The position numbers were made by a program, and so were the translations under genes. From positions 1 to 64,000 of the forward strand of contig JBGSVE010000166.1 of the NCBI GenBank assembly GCA_041753075.1: a DNA stretch of 64,000 nt. Direction: 5' to 3'. How positions within the stretch are numbered: position 1 is the stretch's first letter; each line of letters opens with the position of its first letter. The notes under the pieces were generated by a model that did no database searches, had not been told where the DNA came from, and worked only from the letters and a program-made list of their open reading frames with translations. The stretch comes from UBA6163 sp041753075 (GTDB lineage: Bacteria; Planctomycetota; Planctomycetia; Pirellulales; Pirellulaceae). Below are positions 1 to 8,392 of the stretch, in pieces.

Positions 1-79
1 GGTCGAGATCGACGTCAACAACTTTCCAGTCGTCGCCAAGTCCAAGAAGTTGTCGGTAATGGGTATTGAGATCGTTCAT
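1..79 (-). CDS. ISL3-like transposase, N-terminal fragment
   Basis: The ATG is at 77-79 on the minus strand and the frame stays open for 26 codons to the window edge. The visible protein starts MNDLNTHYRQLLGLGDDW and goes on with KVVDVDLD. This matches the usual N-terminus of ISL3 transposases, where a short helix with LLGL is followed by W-x-V and an acidic D-x-D/L-D strand before the zinc-binding region. Neither the catalytic DDE residues nor the zinc finger is in the window, so intactness is unknown. The family call is from memory of the N-terminal pattern plus the terminal repeat. Confidence 0.6.
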   Translation of the reverse strand, partial: MNDLNTHYRQLLGLGDDWKVVDVDLD

Positions 80-118
80 CACCCCAGAATACAAAATCAA
101 CGTGCTTCAAGCGATCAG

Positions 119-140
119 CCACTAAATTCCCCGAAGAACC
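119..140 (-). repeat. Putative terminal inverted repeat of the ISL3-like element
   Basis: On the minus strand this 22-base segment begins GGTTCTTCGGGGAATTTAGT. It is 40 bases upstream of the transposase start, the expected place for an IS end. The partner repeat is not in the window. Confidence 0.5.
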
Positions 141-177
141 AAAAAATTTGAGACAAACACTTTACTACTGAAAGAAA

Positions 178-3100
178 ATGATGAGCAACCAATGGTTGGG
201 CCGGCTGATTGCCAATTTGCAGGGACCCAATGCCAAGCGTCGTCGCAAGCGTTTCAGGGCTGCATTACGGACACGGAACCGTCGCAGTCCTCAATTCGGA
301 TTCGAGGCACTTGAAGGCCGCCGCTTGTTGGTCGCATCATTGGCGATCAATGATCCATCGATTGTCGAAGGCAACTCCGGCACCAGCAATCTCGTGTTCA
401 CAGTCACGCGAGGTGGCGACGACACACTTTCCAATGTCACCGTTGCCTACAACACATCGGACAACAGTCCCGCCGCTGGCGCTGCCACTTCAGGCAGCGA
501 TTACACATCCACCAGCGGCACGGTGACAATCCCCAGCGGCTCAACCACGGCCACGATCAGCGTTCCAGTTCAGGGCGACACAACCGGCGAACGGGACGAG
601 CAATTGTTCGTCAATTTAACCGGCGTCACCAATGTCACGGGGCCAGCGGTGACGTTAGCTGCAAAGCAGGACCAACAATCTGGATTAGGTCCTATTTCTG
701 TTGCGACAGGTGATTTCAATGGAGATGGTCGGCCAGACTTAGCAATTGCAAATTATTCCGAGAACACCGTTTCCATCTTACTGAACACCACCCCGCCTGG
801 TTCATCAACGACGGCATTCGCAATCAAGACTGAATTTAACACCGGTCAGAAACCCACGTCGATCTCCGTCGCGGACTTAAATGGAGATGGTAAGGTGGAT
901 TTAGTAGTTGCAAATAAGTTCTCCGGTAACGTCTCAGTGTTATTGAACAATACAATTCCCGGAAACCTAACGCCCGCATTTTTCTCGAGTACCGAGTTTT
1001 CGACCGGGACACAACCAGTTTCTGTAGCGGTTGGAGACTTGAATGGGGATGGAAAGCCTGATTTAGCTGTGGCAAACCGTGGTTCTTCAAGCGTCTCGGT
1101 GCTGCTTAACGTAACTAGCCCTGGTGCTTCGGTAGCAGCCTTCTCGGCCAACGCGGCGTTCACCGTTGCGTCCGGCCCAGGTTCAATCGCGATCGGAGAT
1201 CTAAACGGTGATGGCAAGCCGGATCTCGCCACCGTTTCGAATTTCTCTACGAATGTTGTATCAGTCCTCCTAAACACAACGATACCCGGAGGCGGATCAG
1301 CTACTTTCAGTCCAAAATCCGAGTTCCTCGCTGGTGTTGGCCCGGTTTCAGTTGCAATCGAGGATTTAAATGGTGACGGTCGACGTGACTTAGTTGTCGC
1401 AAATCAAGGCTCACTGTTACGCGGGTTGTCAGTGTTATTGAACACGACCACACCCGGAGCCGGAATAGCAAGTTTTTCCGATCTGTCTTACTTTGCAATC
1501 GGATCAGGTATGAATTCCGTGGCGTTAGCGGACCTGAATAATGACGGCAAAATCGACATGGCTGCTGTTAACAATACGGCCAATGTTGTTTCAGTATTGT
1601 TAAATACAATGCAACCGGGCGCTACTGTTCCCACGTTTGCAACCAAGGCAGACAGCGTCACTGGCGCTACTCCGCTTTCATTGGCAATTGCTGATTTGAA
1701 CGGCGATGGTAAGCCTGATTTGATCACAGCCAACATCGGCGACAACAGCGTTTCAGTTCTGCTGAACACGACCGTGCTCCCAACAGCTTCGGTCGCCCTT
1801 GGCCCTAAGACCGACTTCACCACCGGAAACCTTCCTACCTCAGTGGCGATCGGTGATCTTAACGGCGATGGTAAGCCCGACATGGCAATCACGAATGCTC
1901 ACTTTAGTTCGAACAGTGTGTCCGTGCTGCTGAACACATCGAATCCCGGCGCGACGGTTCCGACTTACACCGCCAAGACCGATTTCAACACCGGGTCACG
2001 TCCGACGTCGGTTTCAATGGGTGATGTCAACGGCGACGGTAAGTTAGATCTCGTAGTCGCGGACGCCTTTTCAAATAGTGTGTCGATATTTCTTAATTCA
2101 ACCACGCCCGGAGCAACGACACCGACGTTCGCTGCCGCAACGAGCTTCACCACTGGATCAAGCCCTTACTCGGTTGCGATTGGAGACATTAATGGTGATG
2201 GCAAACCTGACCTAGCGATCGCCAACTACATCTCAAATAGCGTCTCCGTACTTTTGAACACAACTCCAACTGGAGCGACTACAGCCACCTACTCTACAAA
2301 GACTGATTTCGCGACCGGGACGACCCCAACCTCCGTTGTGATCGGCGATCTCAATGGCGATGGCAAGCCCGACCTCGCTATCGCCAATGCAAATTCGAAC
2401 TCCGTGTCTGTGTTGCTGAACTCAACAACTCCAGGAGCAACCCTGCCCGTACTGTCCACTAAGTTTGACATCCCTACCGGAGCAGCTCCTCACGCAGTCG
2501 CGTTCCGAGACTTGAACGGCGATGGAAATCCCGACCTAATAACGGCAAACAAATCCTCAAATAGCGTGTCGATACTTCTGAGCACTACAACGCCAGGAGC
2601 GAGCGTGCCTAGTTACGCAGCGAAAACAGACTTCAACACCGGAAATAGCCCATATTCAGTGGCGATAGCTGATATGAATGGCGACGGAAAGCCTGATTTA
2701 GCGATCGCCAATTATAGCTCGAATAGCGTATCGGTCCTACTCAACTCAACGGCCCCGGGAGCGACGACACCAGGCTTCGCTGCCAAAACCGACTTCGTGA
2801 CAGGAAACAGTCCCACTTTCGTAGCGATTGGTGATTTGAACGGGGACGGCAAACTCGATTTGGCGACAGCGGACTCAGGGGCAAGCAGCGTCTCGATCCT
2901 GCTGAACCAACCTGCCACGATCAGCGACAACCAAGGGATTGGCACGATCACGAATGATGATTTCGACTTGGTCCCGCCGACCGTCACGGCGGTCTATGCG
3001 GCGGGGTCCGCGTGGACCCGTGCGCTGATTGATGCCGTCGATGGCGGCGGAACGGGGACCGGCAATGGATTGGGCTATCAACTGACGCCCAATTTCACGA

Positions 3101-3714
3101 TTCCCAATTCAAGCGTCGATCGAATTTACATCCAATTCAGCGAGCCAGTCGTGGGCTTCAATGATGCCTCATTCGCATTGGTGGGCGTGAACATTGCCAA
3201 CTATGCGGGCGTCTCGTCAGTCTCTTACGATGCAGACAACCGCCGTGGTGTCATTGCGCTATCGAGCGTAATTACAAACGACAAATTCCGCGTCGGCGTC
3301 AACTCGACCGTGACTGACAATGCGGGCAACTTGCTCGACGGTGACATGACCAGCGGTGCCGGTGGCGTCTTTAGCCTGCGATTCAACGTGTTGGTTGGCG
3401 ATGCCGACGGCAATGCCAACGTCAATGGCGGAGACCTGGCGAGCTTCGCCGCCGCGTTCAACCAAAGTGCTGGTAGCCCGAACTTCGACCCGCGGGCCGA
3501 CTGGAGTTCGGACGGAAGCATCAATGGCGCTGACCTTGCTTTTTTCGCAGCCAGCTTTAACCAATCGCTGCCCGCTGGTGAGCCCAGTGCGGTACTTTTC
3601 AGCGGTGTGGGTGCGCCCGGCAGCGTATTGGCTGCGCCCGCCGTCGATGCGTACTTCCAGAAAATTGGCGAGCGCGAAAAACTGCGCCTGCTCGACATCC
3701 CAAGACTATTTTAA
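178..3714 (+). CDS. LEPR-XLL surface protein: Calx-beta domain split by 14 FG-GAP/VCBS repeats, dockerin-like end
   Basis: A predicted 1178-residue exported or surface protein. The basic N-terminus is followed by the motif LEGRRLL (about 45-51), the planctomycete LEPR-XLL signature. Residues about 53-150 are most of a Calx-beta module. Fourteen repeats of about 54 residues follow (about 155-910), each with a DxNGDGxxDL calcium-loop core and a V-S-V-LLN tail, as in FG-GAP/VCBS beta-propeller repeats. The closing Calx-beta strand (ISDNQGIGTITNDD) appears only after the array, near 912-926. A Big-like domain (about 930-1075) and two EF-hand-type loops (DADGNANVNGGDL, SSDGSINGADL) form a dockerin-like end. 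Start codons at 178 and 181 are both possible. The repeat DNA looks AT-richer than its flanks. Function unknown; adhesion or calcium-dependent binding is inference. Confidence 0.9.
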   Translation: MMSNQWLGRLIANLQGPNAKRRRKRFRAALRTRNRRSPQFGFEALEGRRLLVASLAINDPSIVEGNSGTSNLVFTVTRGGDDTLSNVTVAYNTSDNSPAAGAATSGSDYTSTSGTVTIPSGSTTATISVPVQGDTTGERDEQLFVNLTGVTNVTGPAVTLAAKQDQQSGLGPISVATGDFNGDGRPDLAIANYSENTVSILLNTTPPGSSTTAFAIKTEFNTGQKPTSISVADLNGDGKVDLVVANKFSGNVSVLLNNTIPGNLTPAFFSSTEFSTGTQPVSVAVGDLNGDGKPDLAVANRGSSSVSVLLNVTSPGASVAAFSANAAFTVASGPGSIAIGDLNGDGKPDLATVSNFSTNVVSVLLNTTIPGGGSATFSPKSEFLAGVGPVSVAIEDLNGDGRRDLVVANQGSLLRGLSVLLNTTTPGAGIASFSDLSYFAIGSGMNSVALADLNNDGKIDMAAVNNTANVVSVLLNTMQPGATVPTFATKADSVTGATPLSLAIADLNGDGKPDLITANIGDNSVSVLLNTTVLPTASVALGPKTDFTTGNLPTSVAIGDLNGDGKPDMAITNAHFSSNSVSVLLNTSNPGATVPTYTAKTDFNTGSRPTSVSMGDVNGDGKLDLVVADAFSNSVSIFLNSTTPGATTPTFAAATSFTTGSSPYSVAIGDINGDGKPDLAIANYISNSVSVLLNTTPTGATTATYSTKTDFATGTTPTSVVIGDLNGDGKPDLAIANANSNSVSVLLNSTTPGATLPVLSTKFDIPTGAAPHAVAFRDLNGDGNPDLITANKSSNSVSILLSTTTPGASVPSYAAKTDFNTGNSPYSVAIADMNGDGKPDLAIANYSSNSVSVLLNSTAPGATTPGFAAKTDFVTGNSPTFVAIGDLNGDGKLDLATADSGASSVSILLNQPATISDNQGIGTITNDDFDLVPPTVTAVYAAGSAWTRALIDAVDGGGTGTGNGLGYQLTPNFTIPNSSVDRIYIQFSEPVVGFNDASFALVGVNIANYAGVSSVSYDADNRRGVIALSSVITNDKFRVGVNSTVTDNAGNLLDGDMTSGAGGVFSLRFNVLVGDADGNANVNGGDLASFAAAFNQSAGSPNFDPRADWSSDGSINGADLAFFAASFNQSLPAGEPSAVLFSGVGAPGSVLAAPAVDAYFQKIGEREKLRLLDIPRLF

Positions 3715-3809
3715 CTTTGCCTCAACCCCGCTGTTTTACGGATTCGGGAACCCGGCGTTGAAGTTGGCCACAGTTGAAGATTTTACTTGATTCCGGTTTG
3801 ATCGGCATC
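3715..3809. other. Convergent intergenic spacer
   Basis: Ninety-five bases between the convergent surface-protein and lpdA genes. I see no strong hairpin with a T-run. Confidence 0.4.
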
Positions 3810-5201
3810 TTACGCCGTGTGAATCGCGCGATTGTCGACGGCTAGGGCGGCTTCGTGCATTGCTTCGGCGAGGGTTGGGTGCGCGTGACAGGTTCGGGCA
3901 ATGTCTTCGCTGCTGGCTCCGTACTCCATCGCAGCGGCGGCCTCAGCAATCAAGTCACCGGCACGGGCTCCGATAATGTGAACTCCCAAGACGCGGTCGG
4001 TCGCGCGGTCGGCCAAAATCTTGACTCGCCCGTCCGTTTCGCCGAGCGTGCGGGCGCGACCGTTGGCTCCGAACGGACAAACGCCTTTACGGTATTCGAT
4101 CCCGGCATCACGCAATTGATCTTCCGTTTTTCCGACCGAGGCAATTTCGGGATGCGTGTAAATGATTGCCGGAATCACGTCGTAATTAACATGCGATGGA
4201 ATTCCCGCCAGGCGTTCGACGCACACGATCGCTTCTTCCATTGCTTTGTGTGCCAACATCAAGCCACCGATACAGTCGCCAATTGCATAGACGCGGTCGA
4301 CGCCTGTTTTGAAATCGTGGTCGACGGTGATGTAGCCGCGTTTGTCGGTCGGTAGACCAATCGTTTCTAAACCGATGCCCTGGGTCGTCGGCACCCGGCC
4401 CGTTGCCAACAGCACGCGGTCAGCGGTAATCGGTTCGCCGTCGCGAATTTCGACAATACACTGGTCGCCATCACGCTTGGCCGACGCGACCATTGTCTTG
4501 GTGCGGAATTGAAGTCCTTGTTTGGTGAATGTGCGATGCGCCAATTGCGCCAGCTCCGCATCCATTCCCGGCAGAATGCGATCGAGGGCTTCGAGCACAA
4601 TCACTTCGCTGCCCAGGCGATTCCAAACGCTGCCCAGCTCCAGACCGATGTAGCCGCCACCGATCACCACCAACCGCTTGGGCACATCGGGGAACGACAA
4701 CGCCATCGTGCTGTTGCCGATGCGTTCGCCGTCTTCCTCGATTCCCGGCAACGACGCCGGTCGGCTGCCCACGCCGATCAGGAATTTGTCGCCCTGGACC
4801 GTTACCGGCCCGTCGTCGGTCGCGACTTCGACGGTGTCAGCATCGATAAACTTGCCGCGACCGCGAAACGGCGTGACGCCGCGTGATTTGAACAGCAGAT
4901 CGATGCCACCGGTCAACGTATCAACGATCTTTTCCTTGCGGCCCATCATTTTGCCGAGGTCAAGTTCAAGCCCCGAGACGTTCAGCCCGTGATCGGCGAA
5001 GCGGTGTTTGGCTTCTTCGTAGAGGTGGCTCGACTCGAGTAACGCCTTGCTGGGGATGCAGCCGACGCGGAGGCAAGTGCCACCAAAACGCTTGTTTTCG
5101 TCGATGCAGGCCGCCGAGATGCCAAGCTGGGCGGCGCGAATCGCCGCCACGTACCCCGCCGGACCGCCACCCAGGACCACCAAGTCGTATCGCGTCGCCA
5201 T
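3810..5201 (-). CDS. lpdA: Dihydrolipoyl dehydrogenase (E3)
   Basis: FAD-dependent disulfide oxidoreductase that reoxidises dihydrolipoyl groups of 2-oxoacid dehydrogenase complexes or the glycine cleavage system with NAD. From the ATG at 5201 it is 463 residues, normal for the family. Visible are the FAD loop GGGPAGYVAA (11-20), the redox-active pair in CLRVGC (Cys43, Cys48), the NAD loop VVIGGGYIGLELG, the second FAD motif YAIGDCIGG, and the C-terminal HAHPTLAEAMHEAAL with the active-site His-Glu pair. The frame is open to 5294, but that extension has no homology and enters an inverted-repeat element, so MATRYDLVVLGG is the better start. No E1 or E2 gene is adjacent, so the partner complex cannot be inferred. 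Confidence 0.95.
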   Translation of the reverse strand: MATRYDLVVLGGGPAGYVAAIRAAQLGISAACIDENKRFGGTCLRVGCIPSKALLESSHLYEEAKHRFADHGLNVSGLELDLGKMMGRKEKIVDTLTGGIDLLFKSRGVTPFRGRGKFIDADTVEVATDDGPVTVQGDKFLIGVGSRPASLPGIEEDGERIGNSTMALSFPDVPKRLVVIGGGYIGLELGSVWNRLGSEVIVLEALDRILPGMDAELAQLAHRTFTKQGLQFRTKTMVASAKRDGDQCIVEIRDGEPITADRVLLATGRVPTTQGIGLETIGLPTDKRGYITVDHDFKTGVDRVYAIGDCIGGLMLAHKAMEEAIVCVERLAGIPSHVNYDVIPAIIYTHPEIASVGKTEDQLRDAGIEYRKGVCPFGANGRARTLGETDGRVKILADRATDRVLGVHIIGARAGDLIAEAAAAMEYGASSEDIARTCHAHPTLAEAMHEAALAVDNRAIHTA

Positions 5202-5283
5202 GATCTTTGTTTTGTCAGAGGATAGGAAAACTGTCGCCTGATTCGCATTCAGTGCGCTGCCCAGCCAGAGATCGGTATGCAGC

Positions 5284-5347
5284 GTGAGCGGCACGGCGCT
5301 AGCCGCCGGTGATCCACGCTACCGGTGGGTAGCGCCAGGCCGCTCAC
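5284..5347. repeat. 64-bp inverted-repeat element (GTGAGCGGC...GCCGCTCAC)
   Basis: The left arm GTGAGCGGCACGGCGCTA (5284-5301) and right arm TAGCGCCAGGCCGCTCAC (5330-5347) pair at 16 of 18 positions, leaving about 28 bases between them. It lies between the divergent lpdA gene and the small membrane protein gene. The arrangement resembles REP/MITE-like dispersed hairpins. I see no second full copy here; a shorter related stretch (CCGCTAGCGCTG) is at 55024. Confidence 0.65.
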
Positions 5348-5463
5348 AAAGCCAAAAATCTCGAATGAACGCGGCGCTAGTTTGTGGTTCGATTGGACAT
5401 TACGCCACCCCGTGCAAAGTACGTCTTAATCAAACGCGATCAAATGTGCTAAATTACTCGCCC

Positions 5464-5670
5464 ATGAACCGATTGCTCGCCGACATGACCGCTGCACTAC
5501 CAATGATTCTGTTGTGGATCGGCGGGACGATCATGGCGGCGGCGTTGTTGGGACGGGCAATCAAGCGTCGCCGCGAATCGTTAACTGGGGCGCTCAAATC
5601 GCACGTGACCAAGACCATCGGAACGCTTGAGCCGACACCGCCAAGCGAACATTCGCCAAAGCCCGGCTGA
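5464..5670 (+). CDS. Small single-span membrane protein
   Basis: A 68-residue protein from the ATG at 5464. Residues about 9-30 (ALPMILLWIGGTIMAAALLG) form one hydrophobic segment, followed by a basic cluster KRRRE, which predicts a short outer end and a cytoplasmic tail. The tail ends in a proline/serine-rich stretch. It lies 12 bases upstream of miaB on the same strand and is probably co-transcribed with it. I do not recognise a family. The frame is open upstream to 5284, but that part crosses the inverted-repeat element and is not credible coding sequence. Confidence 0.6.
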   Translation: MNRLLADMTAALPMILLWIGGTIMAAALLGRAIKRRRESLTGALKSHVTKTIGTLEPTPPSEHSPKPG

Positions 5671-5682
5671 ACCGCAGACTTA

Positions 5683-7116
5683 ATGATTACATTGATAACA
5701 CATAAACTCTATATCGAAACCGTCGGTTGCCAGATGAACGTGCTGGACACCGAGATGGTCGTTGCTGACCTGCGTCGCCACGGGTACGAAGTCGTGGACT
5801 CGCCCAAACTGGCCGATACCGTTCTCTACAACACGTGCAGCGTTCGCGAGCATGCCGAAGAAAAAATCTACAGCGCCTTGGGCAAGGTTCGCCAAATCAA
5901 AGAACGTCACCCTGAGATTACCATCGGCGTGATGGGCTGCATGGCTCAGAAAGACCAGCAAATTGTTTTTGATCGCGCGCCCTATGTGGACTTGGTCGTC
6001 GGGCCGGGCCAATTGCACCAGATCCCGAAGTTGTTGGCCAAGATTCGCGGCGGCGAAGGTCGTCAGATGGCCGTTTCGCTGGCGCGCAGCGAGGGCACCC
6101 AGGAAACGATTCGCCGCAGCCACGAAACGTTCGATCCGCTACGTGATCCGACGATGCGACCGACGCCGTTTCAAGCGTACCTGCGCATCCAAATCGGCTG
6201 CGACAAGTTTTGTACCTATTGCATTGTGCCGATGACGCGTGGCCCTGAACAAGGACGTGCACCGGAGGAGATTCTTTCCGAAGCTCGAATCCTCGCCGAA
6301 CAAGGTTGCAAGGAGATCACGCTGCTGGGCCAAACGGTTAACAGCTACCGTTTCGTCCAAGGCGACAAGACCACGCGACTAGCGGACCTGATGCGATCGT
6401 TGCACGAGATTGAGGGCATCGAGCGGCTTAAGTTTGTGACCAGCTATCCCAAAGACATGACGGCTGACTTGCTGGAAACAATCCGCGACTATCCCAAGTG
6501 CTCGCCGTATTTACACGTGCCTGCGCAAAGCGGCCATGACGATGTGTTGCGACGAATGAAACGCGGTTACACCGTGGCGGATTACTTGCAAATGATGGAT
6601 CGGATTCACGACATTTTACCGCACGCGACGATCAGCAGTGATTTTATTGTTGGCTTTAGCGGTGAGACCGAGGCGGAGTTTGCCGCCACGATCCAGTTGG
6701 CCGAGCGTTGTCGATTCAAGAACAATTTCATCTTCCAATACAGTGTTCGCCCAGGCACGAAAGCCGCCGAGCGGATGCCTGATGATGTACCGCGCGAAGT
6801 CAAGGCACGACGCAACCAAGACCTGCTGGCCGTGACCGATCGCATCGCCTTGCAAGATCAACGGGCGCTGATTGGCCAAACGTTTGACGTGCTCGTCGAA
6901 GGTCCGAGCAAGCGGGCCAAACGCAGCGGCGACCAGGCGGAGTTGGTGCAGATGACGGGGCGAACGCATTGCGACCGGATCGTGGTCTTTGATGGCAATC
7001 GTCGCCAAGCGGGCCAAACTTTGCCCGTCAAAATTGATGACGCGACGCCGCATACGATGATTGGTCGCGTCAAGACGATGGAGTTAGTTTCGATTGGCGG
7101 GGTACTGGGCCGATGA
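5683..7116 (+). CDS. miaB: tRNA-2-methylthio-N6-isopentenyladenosine-37 methylthiotransferase
   Basis: Radical-SAM enzyme that adds a methylthio group to i6A37 in tRNAs reading UNN codons, using two iron-sulfur clusters. At 477 residues it has the usual length. The N-terminal UPF0004 domain shows its three cluster ligands, Cys16 (TVGCQMN), Cys52 (YNTCSVRE) and Cys86 (MGCMAQK). The radical-SAM motif is Cys173-x3-Cys177-x2-Cys180 (IGCDKFCTYC). The C-terminus fits a TRAM RNA-binding domain. Its substrate is made by MiaA, encoded convergently 2.7 kb away. The stop overlaps the next start (ATGA at 7113-7116), so translation of the M16 gene is probably coupled. Confidence 0.96.
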   Translation: MITLITHKLYIETVGCQMNVLDTEMVVADLRRHGYEVVDSPKLADTVLYNTCSVREHAEEKIYSALGKVRQIKERHPEITIGVMGCMAQKDQQIVFDRAPYVDLVVGPGQLHQIPKLLAKIRGGEGRQMAVSLARSEGTQETIRRSHETFDPLRDPTMRPTPFQAYLRIQIGCDKFCTYCIVPMTRGPEQGRAPEEILSEARILAEQGCKEITLLGQTVNSYRFVQGDKTTRLADLMRSLHEIEGIERLKFVTSYPKDMTADLLETIRDYPKCSPYLHVPAQSGHDDVLRRMKRGYTVADYLQMMDRIHDILPHATISSDFIVGFSGETEAEFAATIQLAERCRFKNNFIFQYSVRPGTKAAERMPDDVPREVKARRNQDLLAVTDRIALQDQRALIGQTFDVLVEGPSKRAKRSGDQAELVQMTGRTHCDRIVVFDGNRRQAGQTLPVKIDDATPHTMIGRVKTMELVSIGGVLGR

Positions 7117-8366
7117 GTGTTCAAGAAATGCCGATCGAAATCGTTCATGTCGAAACACTCGACAATGGGCTTGTTATCCTTGGCCAACCGATGTCTTGGT
7201 TACGCACCGCCGCGTTTTCGCTTGCGCTGCCGGCGGGAATTCACTGCGAACCGGTTGATCGCGGCGGGCTGGCCGGTTTGATGTGCGAGATGATCCAGCG
7301 CGGTGCCGGACCTTATTCAAGTCGCGACATCGTCGAACTGCAAGACAACTTGGGACTGGATCATTCCGCCGGTGTGTCGTCTTCGCTGGCGTCTTACGGT
7401 GCGATGATGCCCGCCGAAGTGCTCAGCGATGCGTTGGATTTGTATGCTGAGATTACTCTGCGGCCACATATGCCCGAGGACCAATTGGAGGATGCACTGC
7501 AAGTCTCGATGCAAGAATTGTTGTCGGTCGAAGATGAGCCAACGCAGTTGGTGATGATGCGGTTGAAGCAATTGCAATACGGCGACTTGTCAGGCCGACC
7601 TGCGTGTGGCAACCGCGCGGGAATCGAATCGATCGGCCATGAGGATGTTGTCTCGTTCTTTCAGAATCGTTATCGGCCGCAAGGGTCGATTCTCGCGGTC
7701 GCAGGCCGATTTGAGTGGAATCAGGTGCTGGATCGTTGCCAAAAACTTTTTGGCGACTGGCAAGGTGCACCGGCCCACGAGATTCCATTAGATCGGGGCC
7801 GTGGTGGCTATGAACACATCGACCAAGAATCGTCGCAGACGCACATCGGCTTTTCGTTTGACGCCGTTCCGTTTTCCAACGAGTCGTTCTATCAAATGCG
7901 AGCTGGCGTCGGCATTCTGAGCGATGGAATGAGCAGCCGGTTGTTCGATCGTGTTCGCGAACAACGCGGGCTTTGTTACACCGTTTCGGCTAGCAATCAT
8001 TCGCTGCGCGATCGCGGTGCGGTGTTTGGTTACGCGGGAACCACACCGGAGCGTGCCCAGGAAACGCTCGACGTCACGCTACGCGAAATTTGTTCACTTG
8101 CCGATGGAATCGAGCAAGCGGAATTGGATCGCTTGAAGGTTCGCGTGCAAAGCTCGTTAATCATGGAACAAGAGTCATCGTCGTCTGCCGTGGCGTCGAT
8201 GCTGTCGGATTGGTTCCACCGTGGTCGTGTGATTACGGCTCAAGAAATCGAAGCGATTATCGAGTCATTGACGATCAAAGATGTCGTTGATTATTGGACC
8301 GAGCATCCACCTAAAGATTTTCGCGTGATCACGCTTGGTTCGTCGCCGCTACAAGTTCCCGCCTAG
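7113..8366 (+). CDS. M16 family peptidase-like subunit without zinc site
   Basis: A 417-residue member of the pitrilysin/insulinase (M16) clan. The usual HxxEH motif is absent: the matching segment reads LAGLMCEMIQRG, so this chain should not bind the catalytic zinc. It keeps the Arg-Tyr region VREQRGLCYTVSAS that contributes substrate binding in the second half of M16 proteins. It is coupled to miaB by a 4-base overlap and lies 26 bases before a second M16 gene that has the zinc motif. This pattern is known from heterodimeric M16B peptidases, where one chain supplies zinc and the other Arg/Tyr; dimerisation here is inferred. Confidence 0.88.
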   Translation: MSVQEMPIEIVHVETLDNGLVILGQPMSWLRTAAFSLALPAGIHCEPVDRGGLAGLMCEMIQRGAGPYSSRDIVELQDNLGLDHSAGVSSSLASYGAMMPAEVLSDALDLYAEITLRPHMPEDQLEDALQVSMQELLSVEDEPTQLVMMRLKQLQYGDLSGRPACGNRAGIESIGHEDVVSFFQNRYRPQGSILAVAGRFEWNQVLDRCQKLFGDWQGAPAHEIPLDRGRGGYEHIDQESSQTHIGFSFDAVPFSNESFYQMRAGVGILSDGMSSRLFDRVREQRGLCYTVSASNHSLRDRGAVFGYAGTTPERAQETLDVTLREICSLADGIEQAELDRLKVRVQSSLIMEQESSSSAVASMLSDWFHRGRVITAQEIEAIIESLTIKDVVDYWTEHPPKDFRVITLGSSPLQVPA

Positions 8367-8392
8367 TTCCTCTGTCGATTTTCAATTATTGC

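Larger units (their letters stand above)
1..140 (-). mobile_element. Right-hand end of an ISL3-like insertion sequence (truncated by window edge)
   Basis: Two things point to an IS end. The minus strand starts an ORF at 79 with a transposase-like N-terminus (next entry). Forty bases outside it, a terminal-repeat-like segment at 119-140 reads on the minus strand GGTTCTTCGGGGAATTTAG, resembling the GG-TCTTC termini I know from ISL3-family elements. If 140 is the element end, an 8-bp target duplication (usual for ISL3) would be 141-148 (aaaaaatt). The other end is outside the window, so element length and duplication cannot be tested. The adjacent surface-protein gene starts only 37 bases away, so its promoter lies in or next to the element. 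Confidence 0.62.

Noticed and set aside
836..3081. Several open frames on the minus strand opposite the FG-GAP repeats
   Set aside because: They repeat with the same period as the plus-strand repeats and contain no recognisable domain; they are products of repeated codon pattern.
3855..4355. Plus-strand open frame of 166 codons opposite lpdA
   Set aside because: lpdA is complete and conserved here; the opposite frame has no family pattern.
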